A stretch of 46,384 nucleotides of DNA from an uncultured Sulfitobacter sp. (GCA_938003685.1 CALKXT010000008.1:1-46384), one strand, 5' to 3'; shown: positions 18,879 through 27,236, counted from the first letter of the stretch. The notes: generated by a model from the sequence alone, not told the origin. Made by a program: numbers and translations.

Positions 18879-19160
18879 ATGGCGCGCAGCCCAATTTTTC
18901 TGGAAAGGCGCGGCTATCGCTTGCGCCGTATGAAAGACGCCGTGCGGTTCTTGCCGCTGCTGGGTTTGGCCCTGTGGATGGTCCCGCTAATGTGGCCCGC
19001 GCAAGGCGAAAGCGATCCGATGCCACTCAGCACGGCCTTACAATATATTTTTGGCATTTGGACATTTTTGGTGGCCAGCGTTTGGACGCTGTGGCGGCGT
19101 ACGCGCGATCTGCCGGTTGATGCGTTGGACGATGCGGCGCGTCAAGTTGAGGCTGATTAA
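18879..19160 (+). CDS. Small two-helix membrane protein upstream of symporter-kinase
   Basis: A 93-residue protein with a basic N terminus and two hydrophobic segments (about 24-41 and 56-70) followed by an acidic tail. I do not recognise the family with certainty. The size, topology and position resemble the small partner subunits (DUF485/YjcH, DUF4212) encoded just upstream of some sodium:solute symporters. The stop codon overlaps the start of the symporter-kinase gene by one base (TAATG), which suggests translational coupling. The ribosome site is weak. Confidence 0.7.
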   Translation: MARSPIFLERRGYRLRRMKDAVRFLPLLGLALWMVPLMWPAQGESDPMPLSTALQYIFGIWTFLVASVWTLWRRTRDLPVDALDDAARQVEAD

Positions 19161-21859
19161 TGGTCTCCCTCAATCAACTTGTCATTGTGTGTCTGACCTA
19201 TGTTGTTGGCCTGTTTTTGGTCGCCTTTCTGGCAGAACGTGCGGCCTTGCGCGGGCAGGGCGGTTGGCTGTTACGATCCCCGTTGGTCTATACATTGTCA
19301 CTTTCAATCTATTGCACCGCTTGGACGTTTTACGGTGCGGTGGGATATGCGGCGCGGTCGGGGTTGGAGTATCTGACGATCTATCTAGGCCCGTCATTGG
19401 TGATGATCGGGTGGTGGTGGATATTGCGCCGTTTGGTGCGGATCGGACGCAGCCAGCGCGTGACCTCAATCGCTGACTTGATCTCGTCGCGCTATGGCAA
19501 ATCCAACACCTTAGCGATTGTTGTAACGGTTATGGCTGTCATTGGTGTGACGCCGTATATCGCTTTGCAATTGCAATCCGTTATCTTGTCTTTCTCAATC
19601 TTTGCTGCACCGGACACGGCATTGGTCGGCACAGAACACGAGGTCATTAACCGTGGACAAGCGGCGTTCTGGGTGGCGACCGGGTTGGCGCTGTTTACTG
19701 TGTTGTTTGGCACCCGAAACCTGAACGTGAATGAACGCCATCACGGCGTGGTCATTGCCGTCGCGGTTGAGGCGGTGGTCAAGCTGGTCGCGCTGATGGC
19801 CGTTGGTATTTTTGTGGTCTGGGGATTGGCGGGTGGTGTCAGTGAAACGCTGACCCGAATTGATGCCTCTGCCATTGGTGAATGGCAGGTACAAAGCAGT
19901 CGATGGGTCGCGTTAACCATGTTGTCTGCCGCCGCGTTCCTGTGCTTGCCACGGATGTTTCAGGTTATGGTCGTGGAAAATGACGATGAACGATACCTGC
20001 AAATCGCATCATGGGCCTTTCCACTCTACCTGCTGTTGATGAGCTTGTTTGTTGTGCCAATTGCCGTTGTTGGCCTTGATCTGATGCCCACGGGGTCCAA
20101 TCCGGACCTGTTCGTGCTGAGTCTGCCGTTAAGCCAAGGGCAAAATGGCTTGGCAATGTTGTCGTTTCTGGGTGGGTTTTCATCGGCCACGTCTATGGTT
20201 ATTGTTGCCACGTTGGCGTTGAGTACGATGGTGAGCAACCACATCGTGATGCCGATTTGGCTGACATTGCGCCAAGATGGTGCCACCCAATCTGGTGATG
20301 TGCGCAATGTCGTGATCCTTGCACGGCGGCTGTCGATCTTGCTGATCATTGCGCTTGGGTATCTTTATTATCGCGCCTCAAGTGGCAGTGCGGCGTTGGC
20401 GGCGATCGGGACAATTTCCTTTGGTGGTGTGGCGCAGTTTTTACCTGCCATGCTGGGTGGAATTTTCTGGCGCGGGGCGACACGTACAGGCGCGCTATAC
20501 GGCCTTGGCACCGGCTTTGTCCTGTGGGTCTTCACCATGTTGCTGCCGAGCTTTGGTTCTGGCGTTGCCCTGTCTGCGGAGGTGTTTGAGCAGGGTTTGG
20601 CGGGCATGGCATGGCTGCGCCCACAGGCATTGTTTGGCATCGAAGGGCTGGACCCTACGGTACACGCTGTGGTCTGGAGCCTGTCGTTAAACACCTTGGC
20701 CTTTATTGGCGTGTCACTGTTTAGCTTTCCTGACCCGGTCGAGCGTTTGCAAGGCGCGCAATTTGTAAATGTCTTTGATCATTCCAGCCCCACGCGCGGC
20801 TGGACGGCATCAGCGGCGGGCAGTGAAGATTTGATGATCATGGCACAGCGGATTTTAGGGGCTTCTGAGGCACAATCGTTTTTTGCCGCGCAATCTAAAG
20901 CCCAAGGGTTCTCGGATGGGTTGCCAGAGCCAACCCCGCAGTTGGTGCAGGCGCTGGAACGTGAATTGGCGGCAGCAGTGGGGGCTGCGACGGCACATGC
21001 GATGGTCTCTCAAATCGTGGGTGGCACGTCGGTGTCCGTGCAAGATCTGTTGGCCGTGGCGGACGAATCTGCGCAGATGTTAGAATATTCCAGCCAGCTT
21101 GAAGCAAAGTCGCGTGAGCTGTCTGAAACTGCCGCGCAGTTGCGTGAAGCCAATGAAAAGCTGACACAATTGTCGCTGCAAAAGGATGGTTTCCTGAGCC
21201 AGATCAGCCATGAATTGCGCACGCCGATGACTTCAATCCGGTCGTTTTCAGAAATTCTGCGCGACGCAAAGGGCATGAAGGCGGCGGACAAGACGCGCTA
21301 TGCTTCGATCATTCACACTGAAACCATCCGATTGACGCGGCTCTTGGATGATCTGCTGGACCTGTCGGTGCTTGAGAACGGGCAGGTGACGTTGAACATG
21401 CGCACTGGGATGTTGCGCGATGTGTTGGATCAAGCGGTGATCACCGCGCTGGCAGGTGCGGCCAGCCCGTTAAAGGTAATCAGGGATACCGATGCAGAGG
21501 CGGTGACACTGACCAGTGATCTGGATCGGCTGGCGCAGGTGTTTATAAACCTAATCGCAAATGCCCAAAAATACTGTCGCGCTGAGGAGCCAGAGCTTGC
21601 GATACATGTGTCTGTCTCGGCGGATCATCTGACTGTTGATTTTGCAGACAATGGCCATGGCATTGCGCCCGATGTGCAGGCAGTGATTTTTGAAAAGTTC
21701 TTTCGCATCAGTGGTGAAGAAGGCGAAGGTGCCGGGCTTGGGCTGGCGATTTGTTCTGAAATCCTGACCCGGCTGGGTGGTGAGATTGCGTATGTGGCGC
21801 AAGGGATGGGCACCACGTTTCGGGTACGACTGCCCCTGAACGGTAAAAATTGGAACTGA
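19160..21859 (+). CDS. Sodium:solute symporter-histidine kinase fusion sensor
   Basis: An 899-residue sensor. Residues 1 to about 525 form a multi-helix SSF transporter domain of the CbrA/CrbS kind (LISSRYG at 108-114, QFLPAMLGGIFWRGATRTGALYGL around 426-449). A cytoplasmic linker and predicted coiled coil at about 635-675 (LEAKSRELSETAAQLREANEKL) join it to a HisKA domain with phosphorylated H684 (SHELRTP). The HATPase domain has N box NLIANAQKY, G1 DNGHGI, F box FEKFF and G2 GAGLGLAI. No receiver domain is attached, so the CheY-like protein two genes upstream is the likely partner. In Vibrio and Pseudomonas such sensors control acetate or amino acid use. Whether this protein transports its ligand is unknown. 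Confidence 0.92.
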   Translation: MVSLNQLVIVCLTYVVGLFLVAFLAERAALRGQGGWLLRSPLVYTLSLSIYCTAWTFYGAVGYAARSGLEYLTIYLGPSLVMIGWWWILRRLVRIGRSQRVTSIADLISSRYGKSNTLAIVVTVMAVIGVTPYIALQLQSVILSFSIFAAPDTALVGTEHEVINRGQAAFWVATGLALFTVLFGTRNLNVNERHHGVVIAVAVEAVVKLVALMAVGIFVVWGLAGGVSETLTRIDASAIGEWQVQSSRWVALTMLSAAAFLCLPRMFQVMVVENDDERYLQIASWAFPLYLLLMSLFVVPIAVVGLDLMPTGSNPDLFVLSLPLSQGQNGLAMLSFLGGFSSATSMVIVATLALSTMVSNHIVMPIWLTLRQDGATQSGDVRNVVILARRLSILLIIALGYLYYRASSGSAALAAIGTISFGGVAQFLPAMLGGIFWRGATRTGALYGLGTGFVLWVFTMLLPSFGSGVALSAEVFEQGLAGMAWLRPQALFGIEGLDPTVHAVVWSLSLNTLAFIGVSLFSFPDPVERLQGAQFVNVFDHSSPTRGWTASAAGSEDLMIMAQRILGASEAQSFFAAQSKAQGFSDGLPEPTPQLVQALERELAAAVGAATAHAMVSQIVGGTSVSVQDLLAVADESAQMLEYSSQLEAKSRELSETAAQLREANEKLTQLSLQKDGFLSQISHELRTPMTSIRSFSEILRDAKGMKAADKTRYASIIHTETIRLTRLLDDLLDLSVLENGQVTLNMRTGMLRDVLDQAVITALAGAASPLKVIRDTDAEAVTLTSDLDRLAQVFINLIANAQKYCRAEEPELAIHVSVSADHLTVDFADNGHGIAPDVQAVIFEKFFRISGEEGEGAGLGLAICSEILTRLGGEIAYVAQGMGTTFRVRLPLNGKNWN

Positions 21860-21948
21860 ACCACGTCATCACCCTGTGAAATAAAGGCAATAGTAACCAA
21901 TCATCCGCTATTCCTGTCCCCAAGGACCGCCTAACGCGGGTGGAAAAG

Positions 21949-23148
21949 ATGGGACAAGACCAGCAAAATATGACTGCGGATACTGAGCAAAAAAGCCAAG
22001 ATGTTGAAGTCTCTGTGTTGGCGCGCAAGACCCAAGCGGGTCGCGTCACCCATCAGGCGCGTGCAATGTCAGTGCCAAAGGCGCTTCGTTTGACCCTGGC
22101 CAAGGTCGCGGACGATCTGCTTGATATGGCCATGGCTGTGATCGGTGCGCGCATGGAGAAATGCGAGGCTGAGGCACTTGAGGCCGTGTTTGAGGCACCA
22201 GCCTTGTTGATGTTGTTAGATGGACCTTCCCGGAAAAGGGCTGCAGTGGCTTTTGATCCTATATTTGTCGGTGGTCTGATCCAGCAACAGACAATGGGTC
22301 TGGTGATGCCCGATACAGGAGGTGAACCACGCCCACAAACATCAACGGATGCCGCAATATGTGCGCCGTTTTTGGACGCACTTTTGGGACGTGCAGCCGC
22401 GTTGCCAGAGACCGAAGAAGAGCGCGCTTTACTCACGGGTTTTCGATTTGGGTCGCGCGCAGAAAATTCACGCCTGTTGTTGATGGCATTGGAAGAACCT
22501 GAATATCAGATTGTCCATTTGACGGTGGATATGGCGGGTGGAAAGCGTCAGGGGCAAATCACTTTGTGTTTGCCATTGGCGGTCAAGGCCACGGATGCGC
22601 CTGAAATCGAAAGACCGGGGCGCGAAGGGGAGGCGTCGGGGCGCAGTAAGCGATCACTGAATGAAACGGTTTTGGGTTTGAATATTGATCTCAATATCTC
22701 TTTGTCGCGCTTGTCGATGCCACTGAGTGCGATAAGTGCTATGAAACCGGGTGACGTGCTCAAACTTGGTGTGTCAGCCTTTGATCAGTCACGGATATTG
22801 ACCACGGGTGGGCGTGGTGTTGGGCGCGGTACGCTTGGTCAGATTGACGGCGTGCGCGCCTTGCGCGTCGAGTATCAGAAAATTGTATCCGCAACACCAA
22901 AACGTCGCGCTAGTGACAGAGCTGAATTGAATTTACCAGACGTGAAGGGCGATGGCACCGGGACACAGTCAAGAGAGGCAGAGATAGAGGAAGGCATTGA
23001 CGTTGATGGGGCATCGGATTTCGACGTATTGTCAGACCTTCCTGATCTACCAGACCTTCCTGACATGTCAGATCTGCCCGACATGTCTGACCTACCGGGG
23101 TTTTCGGACGCTGATGATCTACCTGAATTGCCACGCCTTGAAGCGTGA
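21949..23148 (+). CDS. Orphan FliM/FliN-family (SpoA domain) protein with repetitive acidic tail
   Basis: A 399-residue cytoplasmic protein. The central-to-C-terminal part (about 235-305) matches the SpoA domain of flagellar motor switch proteins FliM/FliN (LNIDLNISLSRLSMPLSAISAMKPGDVLKLG, then IDGVRALRVEY). The first 200 residues are helical and hold no EIDALL-type CheY-binding motif that I can see. The last 40 residues are tandem DLPD/DMSD units. No flagellar genes are nearby. The ATG at 21949 has GGGTGGA upstream; a GTG at 21940 and an ATG at 21970 are also in frame. It may be an accessory motor switch subunit or a protein with another assembly role. Confidence 0.75.
   Translation: MGQDQQNMTADTEQKSQDVEVSVLARKTQAGRVTHQARAMSVPKALRLTLAKVADDLLDMAMAVIGARMEKCEAEALEAVFEAPALLMLLDGPSRKRAAVAFDPIFVGGLIQQQTMGLVMPDTGGEPRPQTSTDAAICAPFLDALLGRAAALPETEEERALLTGFRFGSRAENSRLLLMALEEPEYQIVHLTVDMAGGKRQGQITLCLPLAVKATDAPEIERPGREGEASGRSKRSLNETVLGLNIDLNISLSRLSMPLSAISAMKPGDVLKLGVSAFDQSRILTTGGRGVGRGTLGQIDGVRALRVEYQKIVSATPKRRASDRAELNLPDVKGDGTGTQSREAEIEEGIDVDGASDFDVLSDLPDLPDLPDMSDLPDMSDLPGFSDADDLPELPRLEA
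23032..23133 (+). repeat. Tandem DLPD/DMSD-coding repeat
   Basis: About 100 nt encoding repeated (S)DLPD, LPDMSD and DLPE units in the tail of the SpoA protein. The DNA copies are imperfect (GACCTTCCTGA, GATCTACCAGA, GATCTGCCCGA), so the peptide rather than the DNA appears conserved. Confidence 0.8.
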
Positions 23149-23161
23149 TAGGTCACCCGAT

Positions 23162-23584
23162 TTATGTAAAGGATTGAGCCAAAATCTGACGCATGTTTTC
23201 TATGTCATAGCCGCCGCTGCGCGCTGCGCTGATGATCTCATCAGGGGACATTTGTCCGGCTTGCCCCAATGCCCATGCGATGGTGGATCGTGTACCTGAT
23301 GCGCAGTAGGCCAATACAATATCCTCAGTCTCGCATCCCTTTGCGCAGTTTTCTGCAATGATATTGGGGATCATGCTTTGATGGGTCAAAGGTTGCTCTG
23401 CAAAGTGGATGCCAGCCGCCTGTGCCGCCGCTGCGATGGCGGCAGCACAATGGCTTGGCGGCACTTCAGCGTCGGGGCGATTGCACAAGATGCGGGTGAT
23501 ACCAGCCTCTTGCAAGGCGGGCATGTCAGCCGGATCAATTTGCGGGCTGACGAAATAGCGGGGGGTAAGTTGACGAATATCCAT
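23162..23584 (-). CDS. TIGR01244 family (DUF442) sulfurtransferase/phosphatase-like protein
   Basis: A 140-residue protein related to the N-terminal domain of Blh (beta-lactamase-like hydrolase) proteins. It has the cysteine loop YCASGTRS (C-x5-R type) found in this family and in tyrosine phosphatase-like/rhodanese-like sulfurtransferases, and the opening ITRILCNRPDAEVP. It is the last gene of the Blh/YeeE operon, 8 nt after the second YeeE gene. In Blh enzymes this domain is fused to a persulfide dioxygenase; here the two parts are separate genes. A role in moving persulfide sulfur is inferred. Confidence 0.87.
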   Translation of the reverse strand: MDIRQLTPRYFVSPQIDPADMPALQEAGITRILCNRPDAEVPPSHCAAAIAAAAQAAGIHFAEQPLTHQSMIPNIIAENCAKGCETEDIVLAYCASGTRSTIAWALGQAGQMSPDEIISAARSGGYDIENMRQILAQSFT

Positions 23585-23592
23585 AGGGTGAT

Positions 23593-24024
23593 TTAAGCGC
23601 CTGCGGTGCTTGTGTCCAGTATCTGCTTTGCACGTGGGGCCAGCGCCATCCCGGCAATCATCGCAATCAGAAATATCACGCCGCCAAAGCCACCATAGCT
23701 AATAGATGCAAGAGCCGGGCCCGGGCATAGCCCGACAAGCCCCCAGCCCATACCAAAGAGTATGGCACCAAGGATCAAGGAACGGTCCAGCTTTGGATCG
23801 GCAGGCTTGGGGAAATCACCACCGACAATTGGCGTACGGCTGCGGGTTAGACGCCATGCGATAAACATCGGGATGATTGCGCCCCCCATGACAAAAGCCA
23901 GCGTCGGATCCCAAGTGCCAAAAAAGTCAAGGAAGCCTTGAACTTTATCCGTGTTGGTCATGCCCGACAGGTGCAGGCCCAGACCAAACAAAGACCCAGA
24001 AAGAAATGCGATAACTGCGCGCAT
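23593..24024 (-). CDS. YeeE/YedE family (DUF6691) membrane protein, second half
   Basis: A 143-residue membrane protein with about four helices and the motif GLVGLCPGPALAS near the C-terminal third, which matches the sulfur-conducting motif region of YeeE/YedE transporters. The ATG at 24024 lies 1 nt beyond the stop of the preceding YeeE gene, with GAGG about 9 nt upstream inside that gene, so translation is coupled. The pair corresponds to the two halves of full-length YeeE, a thiosulfate channel in other bacteria. Confidence 0.88.
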   Translation of the reverse strand: MRAVIAFLSGSLFGLGLHLSGMTNTDKVQGFLDFFGTWDPTLAFVMGGAIIPMFIAWRLTRSRTPIVGGDFPKPADPKLDRSLILGAILFGMGWGLVGLCPGPALASISYGGFGGVIFLIAMIAGMALAPRAKQILDTSTAGA

Positions 24025-24025
24025 G

Positions 24026-24454
24026 TCAAAGTCCCTCAATAAGAGTGCGTAATACAACAACCATTACAGCGCCTGCACCGATATAAACGAATGTGGATAC
24101 TATCCCACGAGGGCTAAGCCGTGAAATGCCACACACGCCATGGCCAGAAGTACACCCATTGCCAATCCGTGTACCCAGCCCAACAAGCAGACCAGCCGCA
24201 ATGACCAACGCAATATTTGAGGTTAGGTTCGTATCAACCGCAGGCACCCCCATGCTTTGAACCAGCGCTGGGATCAAAATCAAACCGGCCAAAAATGCGC
24301 CGCGTTCCACCCAAGAAGAGCGCGCTGAGCCATCAACCAGCCCGCCCAAAATGCCGCTGGCCCCCATGATGCGACCATTGCCCAGCAGGTAAATCGCGCC
24401 CGCGCAGCCAATACAGAGACCACCGATGAGGCCCCATATCCAATCTATGTACAT
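24026..24454 (-). CDS. YeeE/YedE family membrane protein, first half
   Basis: A 142-residue membrane protein with about four helices and the signature [19 protein letters not shown], whose cysteines line the sulfur path in YeeE-type thiosulfate transporters. It starts 10 nt after the metallo-hydrolase gene and ends 1 nt before the second YeeE half. Function with the partner half as an importer or exporter of reduced sulfur is inferred from the family. Confidence 0.9.
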   Translation of the reverse strand: MYIDWIWGLIGGLCIGCAGAIYLLGNGRIMGASGILGGLVDGSARSSWVERGAFLAGLILIPALVQSMGVPAVDTNLTSNIALVIAAGLLVGLGTRIGNGCTSGHGVCGISRLSPRGIVSTFVYIGAGAVMVVVLRTLIEGL

Positions 24455-24464
24455 GTTGGTTCTT

Positions 24465-25349
24465 TCAAAGTTTGTTGATGGGAAGTTTCAGCATAACGGT
24501 GCCGCTGTCATCAGCCTCAGGCATATTGCCCGCACGCATGTTGATTTGCAGTGAGGGTACAATGAGTTTTGGCATCGCCAATGATGCATCACGGGTTTCG
24601 CGCAAGGCTACAAATTCGTCCTCACCCGCGCCGCCGCCGATATGAACATTTGCGGCCTTTTGCGCACCAACTGTGGTTTCCCACGCAAATGCGCTGCGCC
24701 CCGGTGCTTTGTAATCATGGCCCACAAAAACCCGGGTGCTGTCGGGTAAGGACAGAATCCGCTGAATTGAGTTATACAAATCATGCGCCGAGCCGCCGGG
24801 AAAGTCACAACGCGCGGTGCCGAAATCGGGCATAAACAACGTATCCCCAACAAAAGCTGCATCACCGATCACATAGGTCAGGCATGCAGGCGTATGGCCG
24901 GGTGTGTGCATCACATCAGCGCGCATTTGGCCAATATGAAAGCTATCGCCGTCTTTGAACAACGCGTCAAACTGGCTGCCGTCACGTTGAAATTCTGTGC
25001 CTTCGTTGAAAACTTTGCCAAAGGTGTCCTGCACGGTGGTGATTTGCGCACCAATGCCGATTTTACCGCCTAGTTTTTCTTGTAAGTATGGCGCGGCTGA
25101 TAGGTGGTCAGCGTGAACATGGCTTTCCAGTATCCATTGGGTTTGGAGGTTATTTTGCGTGATATGAGCAATGATCTTGTCGGCGGAACTGGTGTCAGTG
25201 CGGCCTGCTGCGTGATCAAAATCGAGTACGGAATCGACAATAGCACAGGCTGACCCATCAGGGTCTTGAACCACGTAGCTTACGGTGTTGGTGGCGTCGT
25301 CAAAAAACGCTGTAATTTTGGGGGAAACGGTGGGCAGGTCGACATTCAT
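24465..25349 (-). CDS. Blh/ETHE1-type MBL-fold metallo-hydrolase (probable persulfide dioxygenase)
   Basis: Metallo-beta-lactamase-fold enzyme, 294 residues, with the metal motif HVHADH at 77-82, HTPGHTP around 153, GDTLFMPDFGTARCDFPGG and the late GHDYKAPGR. This pattern is that of ETHE1/Blh persulfide dioxygenases, which oxidise glutathione persulfide to sulfite using iron. The ATG at 25349 has AAGGAG about 8 nt upstream; the longer frame to 25424 runs through the promoter. It heads the operon with two YeeE halves and a DUF442 protein, an arrangement known from BigR-controlled H2S detoxification loci. Confidence 0.9.
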   Translation of the reverse strand: MNVDLPTVSPKITAFFDDATNTVSYVVQDPDGSACAIVDSVLDFDHAAGRTDTSSADKIIAHITQNNLQTQWILESHVHADHLSAAPYLQEKLGGKIGIGAQITTVQDTFGKVFNEGTEFQRDGSQFDALFKDGDSFHIGQMRADVMHTPGHTPACLTYVIGDAAFVGDTLFMPDFGTARCDFPGGSAHDLYNSIQRILSLPDSTRVFVGHDYKAPGRSAFAWETTVGAQKAANVHIGGGAGEDEFVALRETRDASLAMPKLIVPSLQINMRAGNMPEADDSGTVMLKLPINKL

Positions 25350-25374
25350 CTGCAGTCTCCTTGATGATTTCTTA

Positions 25375-25403
25375 AAACATATAGTTTTTTGCATGTGTTT
25401 CAA
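25375..25403 (-). promoter_or_regulatory. Promoter with overlapping inverted repeat ahead of the Blh operon
   Basis: On the minus strand TTGAAA (25398-25403), a 16-nt spacer and TATGTT (25376-25381) form a promoter. An inverted repeat AAACATAT (25375-25382) and ATGTGTTT (25393-25400), 7 of 8 bases matching, covers both boxes. This is where a BigR/SqrR-type ArsR repressor would bind; the regulator itself is not in the window. Confidence 0.5.
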
Positions 25404-25467
25404 GCAGGCGTTTTGCCTCACCATTGATGAAGAGGCATGCGCGCTGAGTTTTTGCTGTAGAGTTAGG

Positions 25468-25707
25468 TTATGTCAGGAAAATACCGACAATGACCATCAT
25501 CAAACCAATTGCAGACAAGAACAATGCGCCCATATTAACGGGGATCGCTGATTTCAGCACAGTGCGCATTGCATCATCGTCCAGATTGGCGCGTTTGGCG
25601 CGCGTCACACGTATGATGCACCAAATCAGACCCAACAGCCCAATGAGCGACAGGGCGGCACCTGTCCAGATGATCCATTCAAGGGGTGACGAAGTTACAT
25701 TTTCCAT
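25468..25707 (-). CDS. Small two-helix membrane protein
   Basis: A 79-residue protein with two hydrophobic helices (about 12-34 and 55-78) separated by a charged loop rich in Arg, Lys and Asp. I do not recognise a family. The ATG at 25707 is chosen as the first methionine before the hydrophobic part; the upstream extension is Cys/His-rich and the ribosome site is weak. It lies 118 nt ahead of the Blh operon in the same direction and is divergent from gapR. Confidence 0.6.
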   Translation of the reverse strand: MENVTSSPLEWIIWTGAALSLIGLLGLIWCIIRVTRAKRANLDDDAMRTVLKSAIPVNMGALFLSAIGLMMVIVGIFLT

Positions 25708-25744
25708 GCAGCCGTGGCTACGACAATCTGCCGGATGGGGCAAG

Positions 25745-25758
25745 TCCCGCTTGCGGGA
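25745..25758. repeat. Inverted repeat in the gapR divergent region
   Basis: TCCCGC (25745-25750) and GCGGGA (25753-25758) flank a TT centre. It lies in the 103-nt gap between the small membrane protein and gapR and could be an operator. Confidence 0.4.
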
Positions 25759-25810
25759 TTCGAGCCGGGGGGTTAGTCAGGCAAAACAACAATTTCCCGA
25801 GGAGCGCGCC

Positions 25811-26095
25811 ATGAGCGACACAGCCACCAATCCCGACGTTATCGACACCGTTGGTGATGCGACATATCGCGTGACCGCAAATGAATTGCGCCAGTTTGTT
25901 GAGCGTGTTGAGCGGCTCGATGCTGAGAAAAAAGACCTTGCTGAGCAGCAAAAAGAAGTGATGGCCGAGGCCAAAGCGCGTGGGTATGATACCAAAGTTC
26001 TGCGCAAGGTGATTGCGCTGCGTAAGCGTGACAAAGACGACATTGCCGAAGAAGAGGCGGTGTTGGAAATGTACAAAGAAGCGCTTGGCATGTGA
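25811..26095 (+). CDS. gapR: GapR-family nucleoid-associated protein (DUF2312)
   Basis: Small DNA-binding protein that in Caulobacter encircles overtwisted DNA ahead of replication and transcription and stimulates type II topoisomerases. The 94-residue product is mostly helical and charged, with the family core ANELRQFVERVERLDAEKKDL, VMAEAKARGYDTKVLRKVIALRKRDKDD and a C-terminal acidic helix EEEAVLEMYKEALG. The ATG at 25811 has GAGG about 8 nt upstream. It is a single gene, divergent from a small membrane protein gene. Confidence 0.94.
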   Translation: MSDTATNPDVIDTVGDATYRVTANELRQFVERVERLDAEKKDLAEQQKEVMAEAKARGYDTKVLRKVIALRKRDKDDIAEEEAVLEMYKEALGM

Positions 26096-26187
26096 TTTTA
26101 ATATGCGCCCTCAGTGGGTGTAGAGTGACTTGGCTACATGATGTACGACCATAGAACGTGATTACGTTTTTTTAATGTAAACCTGCG

Positions 26188-27087
26188 ATGTTTCCTCCTG
26201 CATTGCAGGGGTTTAGTTTCGTGGTTCACATACAGCGTCTCTTCGTGGGAGTTGTCGTTTTTTGGCTGCTGGCCGTTGGGGCGGGTGCTGCGCAAACGAT
26301 TACAGCCAGCAAAAACGCCACGAATAAGATTAAATTAGCGGATCGTCAGCGGTTGTTGAGTGAACAATTGGGGCGGTCGATTTGTTTGGTGATGGGGCAT
26401 ATTGATGCGGCCTCCGAATCTGACAAGGCGCGCGGTTCGGCCGATTTGTTTGACACAACGATGCGCGCCTTGCGCGATGGCGACGAAAACATGGGGCTCA
26501 TGGCCGAAACAAGCGCTGATGTATTGGCCGCATTGGATCGGGTAGAAGAAATTTCAGTAACCTATCGTGCGGCGGCCTTGCAGGTCGGGGCAGGGGATTT
26601 GCATGCGGTGCCAGTGGGCCAGATCATGTTATTGAGCGATCCTTTGTTAAGCAGATCAAATGATGCGCTTGATATTATTGTAAGTACCTATGGTGATGCC
26701 AAAAGCACCAGCCGCGTAAAAACTGTTGAGCTGGCACGACGGCAAACAATGTTGTCCCAGAAACTGATGAAAGAAATTTGTTTTGTCAGTCTAAATATTG
26801 AACACACACACATGATTGCAAACCTGTCCACCAGTATTGTTGAATTTGAACGTGCTCAGATTTTGTTAGAACACGGCAGTATGGTCGAAGGGGTGCTGCC
26901 ACCAACGCCAAAACGGGCCCAAAAACTCGCGGTTGTGCGCGGCTTGTGGGATGAATTTGCGGTGACTGCGCGCAATGTTGCGGCTGGACGTCAGCTTAAC
27001 ACGGCCGAATTGGAAAATTTAGTTCATCTTAGCAATCAATTGCTGTTCAAATGCAAACAAGCGGCGCGTGCTTATGCAACGCTCTGA
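26188..27087 (+). CDS. Exported protein with two PilJ-type (type IV pili MCP N-terminal) domains
   Basis: A 299-residue protein with an N-terminal hydrophobic segment (LFVGVVVFWLLAVGAGAAQ) that is probably a signal peptide. Two PilJ-type helical sensor repeats follow, each with the motif (A)(D/R)RQ-x-LS-(E/Q)-(Q/K)-L (about 50-62 and 183-196) and a conserved Cys two turns later (SICLVM, EICFVS). No signalling output domain or further membrane helix is seen. The start is uncertain: the ATG at 26188 lacks a clear ribosome site, and a GTG at 26221 with AGGGG upstream is an alternative. Function unknown; PilJ-type domains bind small ligands in nitrate and chemotaxis sensors. Confidence 0.75.
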   Translation: MFPPALQGFSFVVHIQRLFVGVVVFWLLAVGAGAAQTITASKNATNKIKLADRQRLLSEQLGRSICLVMGHIDAASESDKARGSADLFDTTMRALRDGDENMGLMAETSADVLAALDRVEEISVTYRAAALQVGAGDLHAVPVGQIMLLSDPLLSRSNDALDIIVSTYGDAKSTSRVKTVELARRQTMLSQKLMKEICFVSLNIEHTHMIANLSTSIVEFERAQILLEHGSMVEGVLPPTPKRAQKLAVVRGLWDEFAVTARNVAAGRQLNTAELENLVHLSNQLLFKCKQAARAYATL

Positions 27088-27236
27088 AATGGGACTGTTG
27101 TAACTAATAGCTTTATCTCGCCTCTGTTCGTTGAGGCGGTTGTGGCTGCGCAAATGCCTTTGAACACCATGCTATCCAATATCGACGTCAGGTGCAGTTG
27201 CTTGCCCCTTGCACGTAGGCGTCAAGGCACATAGAA

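Noticed and set aside
23032-23133. Possible CRISPR or DNA satellite
   Set aside because: The short repeats encode DLPD units within a continuous reading frame and lack regular spacers.
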